Of a stretch of DNA of 64,000 bases, positions 26,062 through 32,183 are shown one piece after another (within the stretch, counting starts at the first letter, position 1; each line of letters begins with the position of its first letter). The notes under the pieces are model-generated. The model searched no databases. It was given only the letters and a program-made list of their open reading frames with translations, and was not told the origin of the DNA. The stretch comes from Chengkuizengella axinellae (GTDB lineage: Bacteria; Bacillota; Bacilli; Paenibacillales; KCTC-33759): NCBI RefSeq assembly GCF_030730905.1, contig NZ_JAVAMP010000003.1:1-64000 (forward strand). Direction: 5' to 3'. Position numbers and translations under genes: made by a program.

Positions 26062-26078
26062 TAAAAATATGCTATAAT
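26046..26078 (+). promoter_or_regulatory. Extended -10 promoter for the moron at 26105
   Basis: TGCTATAAT at 26070-26078 is a perfect extended -10 element. TTGGCA (26046-26051) is 21 bases upstream, too far for a normal -35, so the extended -10 probably dominates. It begins at the 3' end of the Tal-like gene. Confidence 0.6.
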
Positions 26079-26104
26079 ATAGCTAAAAAAGGAAGGTGTG
26101 TTAT

Positions 26105-26398
26105 TTGGAAGCTAAAAGCATTAATAGAATTGAAGTTTACAAGCAAAATACACTTTTACCTACATTTATAAAGTTATTTTTTTGTGCAGTTTGTTTACTA
26201 GGTTCATTTATTTTTCTTTTTCTTTTCTTTCCATTAGGTATTATAGGTTTCTTTTGCTCATTTGTTCCTTTTGCAATTCCAACAACAGCAGGAAATTATC
26301 AGTGTTCAGTTTGTGGGGAGAGAAATAATGTTCTTTCACGTGCAAAAAATATGAATTGTTCAAGATGCAAAGATTTTGTTGTTATCGATTGGGTTTAA
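26105..26398 (+). CDS. Membrane-anchored zinc-ribbon moron protein
   Basis: 97 residues from TTG 26105 (GGAAGGTG ribosome site; GTG 26096 lies inside it and is rejected). Two close hydrophobic segments span about residues 20-60, followed by a zinc ribbon CSVCGERNN ... CSRCKDF. The gene has its own extended -10 promoter and its own terminator at 26421-26450, and lies between tail and lysis genes, the hallmarks of lysogenic cargo. A role in altering the host membrane or excluding other phages is inferred only. Confidence 0.65.
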   Translation: MEAKSINRIEVYKQNTLLPTFIKLFFCAVCLLGSFIFLFLFFPLGIIGFFCSFVPFAIPTTAGNYQCSVCGERNNVLSRAKNMNCSRCKDFVVIDWV

Positions 26399-26420
26399 AT
26401 TATAAAAAATTAAATATTAA

Positions 26421-26450
26421 AACACTTCTCAAATTGAGGGGTGTTTTTTA
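26421..26450 (+). terminator. Terminator after the membrane zinc-ribbon gene
   Basis: AACACTTCTC (26421-26430) pairs with GAGGGGTGTT (26436-26445), with two G-T pairs and a five-base loop; a T-run follows. Confidence 0.75.
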
Positions 26451-26469
26451 TTTGGGGGTGGATGAAAAA

Positions 26470-26874
26470 GTGGAGAGTACAATATTTAAAACTATAATAG
26501 CAACTCTTGGCTCTATAGGTTCTTATTTGTTTGGGGGATTAGATACATTACTTGAAGTTTTAGTTATTTTTGTATTGATTGATTTTTTATCTGGTCTTAT
26601 AGCAGGAGGACTTGAAGGGGGACTAAAAAGTAAAAAAGGATTTAAAGGAATTGCTAGAAAGATCATGATATTTATTATGGTTGCAGCTGCACATCTAACA
26701 GATAGGGCAATAGGGGATCAACATTTAATACGTGATGCTGCTATCTTTTTATATTTAGGAAATGAGCTACTTTCTATAGTTGAAAATGCTGGACGGATAG
26801 GGATACCTGTTCCGTCCATTCTAATGAATGCAGTTGAGATTTTTAAAAACAAGAGTGGAAAGGAGGAAAAATAG
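26470..26874 (+). CDS. Phage holin, toxin-secretion/lysis family
   Basis: A 134-residue holin with N-terminal amphipathic helix and two to three membrane helices (LLEVLVIFVLIDFLSGLIAG and IMIFIMVAAAHL), followed by LRDAAIFLYLGNELLSIVENA and GIPVPSILMNAV, typical of the phage_holin_4 family. It permeabilises the membrane so that the amidase reaches the wall. GTG 26470 is chosen because GGGGGTGG lies about ten bases before it; GTG 26458 is possible. It overlaps the amidase start by one base. Confidence 0.88.
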   Translation: MESTIFKTIIATLGSIGSYLFGGLDTLLEVLVIFVLIDFLSGLIAGGLEGGLKSKKGFKGIARKIMIFIMVAAAHLTDRAIGDQHLIRDAAIFLYLGNELLSIVENAGRIGIPVPSILMNAVEIFKNKSGKEEK

Positions 26875-27656
26875 TGACTTTTAAAAATAAATATTCAATT
26901 CATAAAAAATACCTCACTAGTAGCACAAAAAGAAGATCAGGAATCAAGATGCCGAAAGTGGGGTTTATTGTTGCTCATGATACAGGAAATGACGGATCAA
27001 CAGCATTACAAAACATTTCTTATTACGAGAATACCAACAACGTCATGAGTGCTTCTGCACATATTTTTGTAGATGATACAGGGATATATGAATGTATTCC
27101 GTTGTTAACTGGAACACCAGAAAAAGCATGGCATGTGCTATATGAGAAACCTTTAGACAATCAATTGTTTGGGGATGATGCAAATGATATAGCTGCAGGA
27201 GTGGAACTTTGTTACTCACATCTAAGAGGGGGTATAAATAATGAAGAGTCATATAAACGCTATGTGTGGGTATTAGCTTTTATTTGCAACAAATTTGGAC
27301 TAGATCCGACTACTAGTATAATAGGACACCATATTTTAGACCCTCAAAGGAAAACAGACCCACAAAACGCCTTATCTAAAATGGGGAAATCATATAACCA
27401 GTTATTACAAGATGTAGTCAAAGAATACTATGATTGTTTACCGAAGGAGGAAGTAATCATGAAATTAAAACAATGGCAAATAGAAATGGCTCACCAATCT
27501 ATTGAAAACTTAAATGAAAAAGACTTGATTGATGAAGTTGATAAATGGAAAGAAAAAGTGAAGGACAAGCCTCAAGAGGTTTTGAATGACTTACCTTGGT
27601 TAATTTTCGTTTTGTTAGATCGATTATCAAATAAAACATTGGAAGGTGGAAATTAA
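26874..27656 (+). CDS. N-acetylmuramoyl-L-alanine amidase endolysin
   Basis: A 260-residue endolysin. Residues ~25-165 form an Amidase_2 domain: FIVAHDTGND with likely zinc ligand H35, SAHIFVDDTG, AWHVLYEK, AAGVELC and SIIGHHILDPQRKTDP with H152 and D162. The domain cuts the amide bond between N-acetylmuramic acid and L-alanine. The ~75-residue C-terminus is Lys/Glu-rich helix rather than a known wall-binding repeat. GTG 26874 overlaps the holin TAG. Lysis cassette order supports the call. Confidence 0.93.
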   Translation: MTFKNKYSIHKKYLTSSTKRRSGIKMPKVGFIVAHDTGNDGSTALQNISYYENTNNVMSASAHIFVDDTGIYECIPLLTGTPEKAWHVLYEKPLDNQLFGDDANDIAAGVELCYSHLRGGINNEESYKRYVWVLAFICNKFGLDPTTSIIGHHILDPQRKTDPQNALSKMGKSYNQLLQDVVKEYYDCLPKEEVIMKLKQWQIEMAHQSIENLNEKDLIDEVDKWKEKVKDKPQEVLNDLPWLIFVLLDRLSNKTLEGGN

Positions 27657-27658
27657 TT

Positions 27659-27898
27659 ATGGATTTTCAAGTATACGATATTGCAATTGTACCGATTATA
27701 GTCGCATTAGTTCAGTTAGCAAAACAAATAGGTTTAAGTGTTAAGTATCAACCAGTATTATCCTTAATCTTAGGTGTAGTTACTGGTATTGTTTATGTAG
27801 CTCCATCTGATCCAAAACAAGCTATTTTAGTTGGTATTGTTATGGGTTTAGCCGCTAGTGGATTATGGAGTGGTGCTAAGAATATAGTACAGAAGTAA
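27659..27898 (+). CDS. Small holin-like membrane protein
   Basis: A 79-residue protein with hydrophobic segments at about 8-24, 34-50 and 55-72 and a short basic tail. It follows the amidase by two bases behind GAAGGTGG. A second small membrane protein next to holin and endolysin is common in Firmicute phages and may act as a second holin, pinholin or antiholin. The family is not certain. Confidence 0.7.
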   Translation: MDFQVYDIAIVPIIVALVQLAKQIGLSVKYQPVLSLILGVVTGIVYVAPSDPKQAILVGIVMGLAASGLWSGAKNIVQK

Positions 27899-27903
27899 GT
27901 TTG

Positions 27904-27935
27904 TTCCCCACTGGCTTTAGGTAGCTGGTGGGGAA
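27904..27935 (+). terminator. Hairpin at the end of the lysis cassette
   Basis: TTCCCCACTGGCT (27904-27916) and AGCTGGTGGGGAA (27923-27935) form a long stem with imperfect inner pairs. No T-run follows on the + strand. It probably ends or protects the late transcript. Confidence 0.5.
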
Positions 27936-28015
27936 AATGGGATTATGATTCACCTTATAGATGAAAAAACAAAATAAATCCGCTATTTTCAGTGTCAATG
28001 TGTAAAATGACCTAA

Positions 28016-28100
28016 TATAATAAAAGTGAGATCACTTCTAAGCGTTTATTTTCTTACACCTACGGAAAAGCTTCTCCATATAAGGAGGAGCTTTGTTTTA
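28016..28100 (+). ncRNA. Candidate short transcript: TATAAT, palindrome and terminator without an ORF
   Basis: A perfect TATAAT at 28016-28021 (with a weak -35) is followed by palindrome AAGTGA-GA-TCACTT (28024-28037) and, about 40 bases on, a strong terminator at 28067-28094. No reading frame lies between. The stretch 27899-28190 has no gene otherwise. It could be a ~70-nt phage RNA, possibly repressed through the palindrome. Confidence 0.3.
28067..28098 (+). terminator. Strong terminator
   Basis: AAAGCTTCTCC (28067-28077) and GGAGGAGCTTT (28084-28094) form an 11-bp stem with one G-T pair, followed by GTTTTATTT. Confidence 0.75.
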
Positions 28101-28190
28101 TTTGTTTGAATAGGAATTTCAACCTCTTTATAAGGATGCAATTTTATTACAATATAATGCTGTTTTTTGCAAGTGGAAGAAATACCATCC

Positions 28191-28433
28191 TCATTCATAA
28201 GGACGGTATTTCTTCCTTAACTCCTCTAATTCCTTTTTTCGTTCCTCCAAGTGCTTCCTAAAAAATAGGGAACCCGATCTACTTGATTTGACCGGGTTAA
28301 GTTTCCCATTCTTGACTGATTGATTTATTGCCTGATTAGTACATCCCAAAAACTCTGCAGCTTCATTTACATATAGAAAGTTATCCTTCACAAATTCAAG
28401 TAGTTCTTCCTCTGAATTAAATTCGTATTTCAA
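28191..28433 (-). CDS. Excisionase-like helix-turn-helix protein
   Basis: An 80-residue protein from TTG at 28433. Residues ~18-60 (FLYVNEAAEFLGCTNQAINQSVKNGKL, then SRSGSLFFRKHLEE) form the winged HTH_17/MerR-like fold of phage excisionases and small regulators. It is the last gene of a minus-strand set (toxin, membrane peptide, HTH), with its ribosome site GAGGAAGTG inside the preceding gene. Control of excision or of the toxin module are both possible. Confidence 0.7.
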   Translation of the reverse strand: MKYEFNSEEELLEFVKDNFLYVNEAAEFLGCTNQAINQSVKNGKLNPVKSSRSGSLFFRKHLEERKKELEELRKKYRPYE

Positions 28434-28437
28434 TATG

Positions 28438-28596
28438 TCACTTCCTCATTAGATACAGTTTATAGCCTGATGTGATGATCCATAAACCAACCGTAGATAC
28501 GACAATGTAGTCTAACCATCTAGTGAAATCTATGCTGCTTAATACGGTGATAAACAAGATAAAGAACAATACATCAGTAGAATTGAATTTTTTCAT
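28438..28596 (-). CDS. Two-helix membrane peptide
   Basis: 52 residues from ATG 28596 to TGA 28438. Two hydrophobic segments (about 9-21 and 29-46) are separated by a short polar turn with FTRWLD; the C-terminus is basic. The stop lies five bases before the start of the HTH gene, so translation is probably coupled. It overlaps the promoter of the opposite-strand antitoxin RNA. Function unknown; it may be an accessory to the toxin or a small holin-like protein. Confidence 0.5.
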   Translation of the reverse strand: MKKFNSTDVLFFILFITVLSSIDFTRWLDYIVVSTVGLWIITSGYKLYLMRK

Positions 28597-28620
28597 AATT
28601 TTAGGCGGTTGTGATATACT
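28592..28620 (+). promoter_or_regulatory. Promoter of the antisense RNA
   Basis: TGATATACT (28612-28620) is an extended -10; TTCATA (28592-28597) is a four-of-six -35 at 17-bp spacing. The start point would be near 28627. Confidence 0.55.
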
Positions 28621-28625
28621 TATAT

Positions 28626-28690
28626 TAGGTGGGGAGGTTTCCCTCCCCTGTGGGTTAAGCGTCTCTCTGCTCAGGGGCGCTTTTTCTTTT
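28626..28690 (+). ncRNA. Probable antisense RNA antitoxin (type I system)
   Basis: A ~65-nt transcript is framed by an extended -10 promoter and a perfect terminator: AAGCGTCTCT (28657-28666), loop CTGCTC, AGGGGCGCTT (28673-28682), then T5-C-T4. A first hairpin (GGGGAGG/CCTCCCC) lies at 28631-28648. The RNA runs toward and overlaps the 3' end, including the stop codon, of the small hydrophobic peptide gene on the other strand. This is the arrangement of txpA/RatA and bsrG/SR4 in Bacillus subtilis, where the 3'-overlapping antisense RNA triggers mRNA decay or blocks translation. Confidence 0.6.
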
Positions 28691-28775
28691 TGTGCTCTTT
28701 TATGTCTAGTATAATCTTGTATGTACCGAGCACCGATGCGATGATTATAACTATATCTTTTATAAGTTCAACCAC
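28671..28775 (-). CDS. Probable type I toxin: 34-residue hydrophobic/basic peptide
   Basis: GTG 28775 to TGA 28671 encodes one membrane helix (VELIKDIVIIIASVLGTYKI) followed by a basic tail (KEHKKKKRP), the shape of type I membrane toxins such as TxpA or BsrG. AGGAGG lies seven bases before the start. The promoter TTGTTA-17-TATAAT is near consensus, which suggests that control is post-transcriptional. The 3' end overlaps the predicted antisense RNA. The peptide has no close family that I can name. Such modules are frequent in prophages and hold the element in the population. Confidence 0.65.
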   Translation of the reverse strand: MVELIKDIVIIIASVLGTYKIILDIKEHKKKKRP

Positions 28776-28805
28776 CGTCTATCCTCCTTTCCTCTTGATA
28801 ATACT

Positions 28806-28834
28806 ATTATAACACATCTATTTATAATTAACAA
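28806..28834 (-). promoter_or_regulatory. Sigma-A promoter of the toxin gene
   Basis: On the minus strand TTGTTA (28834-28829) and TATAAT (28811-28806) are separated by 17 bases. The predicted start near 28799 leaves a leader of about 24 bases before GTG 28775. Confidence 0.75.
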
Positions 28835-28898
28835 TAGTTATTTGAGAATAATGTCCGATGGAATAGAAAATGGAATAATTTCAGGTTGATTTTGACAA

Positions 28899-28931
28899 AG
28901 AAAAAACCACTAACTTAAAAAGTCAGTGGTT
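28899..28931 (-). terminator. Terminator of the HTH gene at 29087-29311
   Basis: AACCACTAACTT (28905-28916) and AAGTCAGTGGTT (28920-28931) form a 12-bp stem with one mismatch-like wobble. On the minus strand a T-run follows. Of the 311 bases between toxin start and the HTH gene, the rest holds the toxin promoter, the imperfect repeat GCATAC/GTATGC (28968-28993) and two ATACTAGT copies. Confidence 0.75.
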
Positions 28932-29086
28932 CGGCTTCATCCCTAGTGAAACCATTTTCCATAAACAGCATACTAGTTTTGTCGGTGGTATGCAGTACAA
29001 TACTAGTATATCAAATTTCTAATATTTTACAAATTGCAAAAGTCTTGTTTCTTACTAAGCTTCTTTTTACACATACATTTCCCCTT

Positions 29087-29311
29087 TCATAAATCCCAAA
29101 AATGATATGGCTTTTTATTCGGATCAGATACATTAACTACTCTCATTACCTTCTTTTTAATTGAAGTACCAGGAATGTAATCATCATTGGCACATATTTT
29201 ACTTACTGTTTCTCTACTCACTTTTGAGATTTTAGCAAATTCAATTTGACTGTATGGCGATGAATCAAGCCACTTACCAAACTTTGTCCGATACTTACCT
29301 AATCCCCACAT
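29087..29311 (-). CDS. XRE-like DNA-binding regulator
   Basis: A 74-residue helix-turn-helix protein from ATG 29311 behind AAAGGGAG. The core SQIEFAKISKVSRETVSKICANDDYIPG is a clear XRE/Cro-type HTH with recognition helix RETVSKIC. It is divergent from the actin-like gene, and repeated ATACTAGT and TTGNNCAA sequences lie in the shared promoter region and beyond its 3' end. It probably represses itself and the partition or toxin genes. Confidence 0.75.
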   Translation of the reverse strand: MWGLGKYRTKFGKWLDSSPYSQIEFAKISKVSRETVSKICANDDYIPGTSIKKKVMRVVNVSDPNKKPYHFWDL

Positions 29312-29355
29312 TTCTTAAAACTCCCTTTTAATTGTTTTTCTTCTTATCAAGCATT

Positions 29356-29414
29356 TTGGACAACCTTCAAAAAAAATATACTAGTTTGCCCAAAATTTTT
29401 GGCAACTTGGACAA
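29356..29414. repeat. Operator or centromere-like repeats before the actin gene
   Basis: TTGGACAA occurs at 29356-29363 and 29407-29414, TTGCCCAA at 29386-29393, and an inverted pair TTGCC/GGCAA spans 29386-29405. ATACTAGT lies at 29378-29385. They are all in the ~190 bases between the divergent HTH and actin-like genes, where both promoters and a parC-like site would be expected. Confidence 0.5.
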
Positions 29415-29504
29415 GCAGCAGTACATAAGTATTAACCAAGTAATAAATATCTTTGAAAAATCAGAGAGTTTATTACCTCAGTATTACAGAAGAGGTGATG
29501 AGAT

Positions 29505-30341
29505 TTGATTTTAGGTATTGATGCAGGAAACCATGAAGTAAAAGTGTTCGGAGAAAAAGGAGCAATGAAATTTTTTAGCGACATTGGAGAGTACAGAGAG
29601 AGGAGGCTTGAACAATCGTTTGGTGATGATGACATGATTTTTGAATATAAGGGGAGGAAAGGGTTTGCAGGAAGTTTGGCACGTAATGAAAGTGAATTTG
29701 GTGGTTCTATGATGGGAGACACAAAGGCTCATGAAGATGGAAAATTGAGAGTTTTATTAGCATTACATCGTTACTGTTCGGATAAAGAAAAAGTATATCT
29801 GGTTACTGGTCAACCAATTAAAAAACATCAAAGGGATGAAAAACAGAAAATAAAAGAAATGTTACTTGGAAGGCAAATAATTCAAGTCAATGGGGAGTCA
29901 AAATCATTTGTTTTAATGAATGTAGAAGTAGCTGCAGAAGGGAGTGCCTCATTTTGGTGTATTCCAAAACAAGGGAAAATAAGAATTATCGACATAGGAA
30001 GTTCAACTGTAAATTTAGCAACTATAAAAGACAGAAAATATATTGATAGGGATTCTGACACTTTACCTTTTGGAATGAACACTAATTTATCAAGTAGTAA
30101 TGAAGCTATTGCGAGAGCGATTGCAGCAGAGACTTTAAAAAAGTGGGACTCTAAAGATGAATTATATCTTGCGGGAGGTATTGCTAGAGAGTTGCAACCT
30201 GAGTTTGAAAAGTATTACAGGAATGTAAATGTTATAAACCCAACATATAAAGCTGGGGCATCAACTAGAATGCTTCATCCGGTCTATGCAAATGCAGTAG
30301 GATTTTATCATTTAGCGAGGGGTGCTTATGCGAAAAGTTAA
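29505..30341 (+). CDS. ParM/Alp-type actin-like ATPase
   Basis: A 278-residue actin/Hsp70-fold protein. The phosphate-1 motif is ILGIDAGNHEVKVFGE (residues 2-17), phosphate-2 RIIDIGSSTVNLATI (about 162-177) and the adenosine motif LYLAGGIA (about 221-228). Such proteins form dynamic filaments that segregate plasmids or move phage DNA. It is shorter than R1 ParM (about 320). TTG 29505 follows AGAGGTGATG. The next gene, overlapping by 14 bases, has the size of a ParR-like adaptor. In a prophage it suggests a plasmid-like stage or intracellular DNA transport. Confidence 0.8.
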   Translation: MILGIDAGNHEVKVFGEKGAMKFFSDIGEYRERRLEQSFGDDDMIFEYKGRKGFAGSLARNESEFGGSMMGDTKAHEDGKLRVLLALHRYCSDKEKVYLVTGQPIKKHQRDEKQKIKEMLLGRQIIQVNGESKSFVLMNVEVAAEGSASFWCIPKQGKIRIIDIGSSTVNLATIKDRKYIDRDSDTLPFGMNTNLSSSNEAIARAIAAETLKKWDSKDELYLAGGIARELQPEFEKYYRNVNVINPTYKAGASTRMLHPVYANAVGFYHLARGAYAKS

Positions 30342-30546
30342 AAGTATGTCATTCAATTTAGCTGATCCATATGAAAAAGAATTAAATGAACATGCAAAGA
30401 AATTTACTAATTTCAGTGGTTATGTTAAAAGGTTGATACAACGTGATATGGAAGGGAATGCAATACATTTCCATCAACCAAAACAACAAGAAGTTACTAC
30501 ATATGAGGAGAACAACGATAAAAGTATTTTAATGGGATTCTTATAA
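30328..30546 (+). CDS. Probable ParR/AlpR-like adaptor of the actin
   Basis: 72 residues from ATG 30328 (GTG 30322 is in frame but GAGGGG favours the ATG). The N-terminal MRKVKSMSFNLADPYEKELNEHA then FSGYVKRLIQRDM resembles the strand-helix-helix of ribbon-helix-helix DNA-binding proteins; the C-terminal half is polar, ending in KSILMGFL, which could be an actin-binding tail. Overlap with the actin gene supports a two-gene partition operon. The pairing is inferred. Confidence 0.6.
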   Translation: MRKVKSMSFNLADPYEKELNEHAKKFTNFSGYVKRLIQRDMEGNAIHFHQPKQQEVTTYEENNDKSILMGFL

Positions 30547-30562
30547 TTGGGAGGAATGTAAA

Positions 30563-30709
30563 ATGAAACATCAATTAGTAAGGTTGTTAGAAGAAATACA
30601 AAAGGATGGTAAACCAGTGTATTTGACAGATGAAGGGTATACGGAACTACTCAAATTGATTGAATCACCAAACCTCTCCCCTATCCAAGAGGTTACTGTA
30701 ACACTGTAA
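30563..30709 (+). CDS. 48-residue hypothetical protein
   Basis: ATG 30563 follows GGGAGGAATG and runs to TAA 30707. The product is a short helix-turn-helix-sized protein (VRLLEEIQKDGKPVYLTDEGYTELL) of unknown function, third in the partition operon. Its last codons lie in the TGTAACAC tandem repeat. Confidence 0.45.
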   Translation: MKHQLVRLLEEIQKDGKPVYLTDEGYTELLKLIESPNLSPIQEVTVTL

Positions 30710-30720
30710 CATTGTAACAC
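30697..30720 (+). repeat. Three 8-bp tandem repeats (TGTAACAC)
   Basis: TGTAACAC, TGTAACAT and TGTAACAC follow one another at 30697, 30705 and 30713, crossing the stop codon at 30707. They precede the ribosome site of the next gene. A protein site or a slippage-prone tract is possible. Confidence 0.6.
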
Positions 30721-30757
30721 CTTCAAATTTTGAAATTACTAAGGAGGGAGCAAAACG

Positions 30758-31039
30758 ATGTTTAAAAAAGACAGTAGGGGAGTAGGGGGGAAAAAGGTAA
30801 ATAGGGTTAATGTTTCCCTTTCCAATTTTGATTTCATAAACCTAAAAAGATTATCAATTTCATGTGACCAAAGGCACACTTCACTAGCTGAATTTATTAT
30901 TACTACAGCTTTGAACGATCCGCAATTTGTGAGAAGCGTACAGGATAAATATAACGTTAATGAATTTTATAGAGTCACACCATACCTAGATCATCAAACT
31001 GGAAAAAGAGAATTATTAGGAGGTGGGGGAGTTGGGTAG
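30758..31039 (+). CDS. Hypothetical phage protein, possible ribbon-helix-helix
   Basis: A 93-residue basic protein from ATG 30758 behind AAGGAGGGAG. VNRVNVSLSNFDFINLKRLSI looks like a strand followed by a helix, then SLAEFIITTAL a second helix, as in ribbon-helix-helix repressors. The C-terminus is Gly-rich. It may be a second small DNA-binding protein of the partition region. The next gene starts inside its 3' end. Confidence 0.55.
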   Translation: MFKKDSRGVGGKKVNRVNVSLSNFDFINLKRLSISCDQRHTSLAEFIITTALNDPQFVRSVQDKYNVNEFYRVTPYLDHQTGKRELLGGGGVG

Positions 31040-31490
31040 ATGTAAAGTATGTAACAATACACAAAAAATGATAGATCCATGTCCAGAGGAAGATTGCAAA
31101 GATGGTATTGCAAATGGGAGCAAATGTGATGTGTGCAAAGGGAAAGGATCGGTTTATAACCCTTGTAGGTATTGCTACTATAAAATCAAGCCATCTAAAC
31201 GATTTTATGAAGATGAAATCGAAGATGATGAAGAAGAATACGAAGAAGAATTTAATTTTAAAAAGTTGTTTTGGGGTGTAGCTATATTTACAGCATTTTA
31301 TTACTTTGTAGTACGTGATCCAGCAGCAGTTTCAACAATTGAAAATCAATATGAGATTATAAGTGTATACAAAGGAGCAATCCAAGCATACGATTCTAGT
31401 GGTAATATAGTTCAATTCTTTGATAATAATTTAGTCAATCAAGCTCTTAACGGTTCACTTAAACAAGGTGATGTTATTAAAGTAAAATAG
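31032..31490 (+). CDS. Membrane protein with DnaJ-like zinc-binding domain
   Basis: 152 residues from TTG 31032 (GTG 31023 also in frame). Residues 1-60 hold CKVCNNT ... DPCPEEDCKDG ... CDVCKGKGSVYNPCRYC, a DnaJ-type CxxCxGxG zinc domain. An acidic linker (EDDEEEYEEE) and one membrane helix (FWGVAIFTAFYYFVV) follow, then a ~65-residue outer or inner beta domain. I do not know a phage protein with this layout; cargo acting at the host membrane is plausible. A terminator follows. Confidence 0.6.
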   Translation: MGRCKVCNNTQKMIDPCPEEDCKDGIANGSKCDVCKGKGSVYNPCRYCYYKIKPSKRFYEDEIEDDEEEYEEEFNFKKLFWGVAIFTAFYYFVVRDPAAVSTIENQYEIISVYKGAIQAYDSSGNIVQFFDNNLVNQALNGSLKQGDVIKVK

Positions 31491-31498
31491 CAATATAA

Positions 31499-31524
31499 AA
31501 ACCCAGTCATTATTGATTGGGTTT
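31499..31524. terminator. Terminator between convergent genes
   Basis: AAACCCA (31499-31505) and TGGGTTT (31518-31524) with an inner TCA/TGA pair form a hairpin. T or A flanks on both sides make it usable in both directions. Confidence 0.6.
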
Positions 31525-31527
31525 AGT

Positions 31528-31968
31528 TCATTTAGGTTTTAACCATTGTCCATCTTTAGTGATAAACGATCCTTTAAACTCTCCTCTTTCAAGTCGTCTA
31601 ACTATATTTTCCTCTGACGATATAAGAATATAACATAAGTCTTTTACAGTGTAATAATCATCCTCAGAAAAAGATTCAGGTGGTAATACAACTATCTTTT
31701 CAAATACATCCAAGAAGTGATTAATTGAAACAACGTCTTGTTTATCATTTATTTCTTGATAAGTCATCTGCATTATATCCCTAATGGATAATTTGCCATT
31801 ATCCAAAAATGTTTGAATCATATTCATGGTGATTGACTTTCTATTCATATTGAATTCTCTAGGTAACATGATCAAAGGCTTTCTCCAATATGGATATTTA
31901 ATCGCAACTACACTTTTTATAGATATATTACTAGATGAAGTTAAGAGTGTTCTAAGTTGTTGTGTCAT
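31528..31968 (-). CDS. Putative DNA-binding protein with C-terminal HTH
   Basis: 146 residues from ATG 31968 behind AAAGGGG; the frame opens 14 codons earlier but without a ribosome site. The N-terminal two thirds are helical and of unknown family. The C-terminal DDYYTVKDLCYILISSEENIVRRLERGEFKGSFITKDGQWL has the winged-helix form of MerR/excisionase-like HTH_17 domains. It is divergent from the agr-like operon and could regulate it or phage excision. Confidence 0.6.
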   Translation of the reverse strand: MTQQLRTLLTSSSNISIKSVVAIKYPYWRKPLIMLPREFNMNRKSITMNMIQTFLDNGKLSIRDIMQMTYQEINDKQDVVSINHFLDVFEKIVVLPPESFSEDDYYTVKDLCYILISSEENIVRRLERGEFKGSFITKDGQWLKPK

Positions 31969-32091
31969 TGAAACCCCTTTCTTTACTAAACTTACTTTCT
32001 CACAGTACATTGATAAAATTATAACATCATATGTAACAAATTTAATGTAGTAAAAAATGGGAAAATCATTGTAATATTTTACCTACTTAAT

Positions 32092-32125
32092 TCGACAAAT
32101 TATGACAAAATATGTATGGTCAAAA
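32092..32125 (+). repeat. Direct repeats upstream of the agr-like promoter
   Basis: GACAAAT (32094-32100), GACAAAA (32104-32110) and GTCAAAA (32119-32125) lie just before a promoter-like pair. LytTR proteins bind imperfect direct repeats upstream of the -35 site, so this is the likely target of the LytTR regulator encoded by the operon. The 10-mer TCGACAAATT (32092-32101) occurs again at 33995-34004, downstream of the operon. Confidence 0.5.
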
Positions 32126-32128
32126 CAT

Positions 32129-32156
32129 TTGTTGGATGATATTATTTTAATATATA
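32129..32156 (+). promoter_or_regulatory. Promoter of the agr-like operon
   Basis: TTGTTG (32129-32134) and TATATA (32151-32156) are separated by 16 bases in an AT-rich stretch. The first gene begins at 32184. Confidence 0.5.
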
Positions 32157-32183
32157 TATAGATAAGATTGATTGGGGGAAAAA

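Noticed and set aside
28523-28714. 63-residue + strand open frame over the toxin-antitoxin region
   Set aside because: It runs through a promoter and a terminator hairpin and has no ribosome site; the minus-strand genes and the short RNA explain the region better.
30697-30720. CRISPR or longer repeat array
   Set aside because: Only three 8-bp units without spacers; no other regular repeat-spacer array exists in the window.
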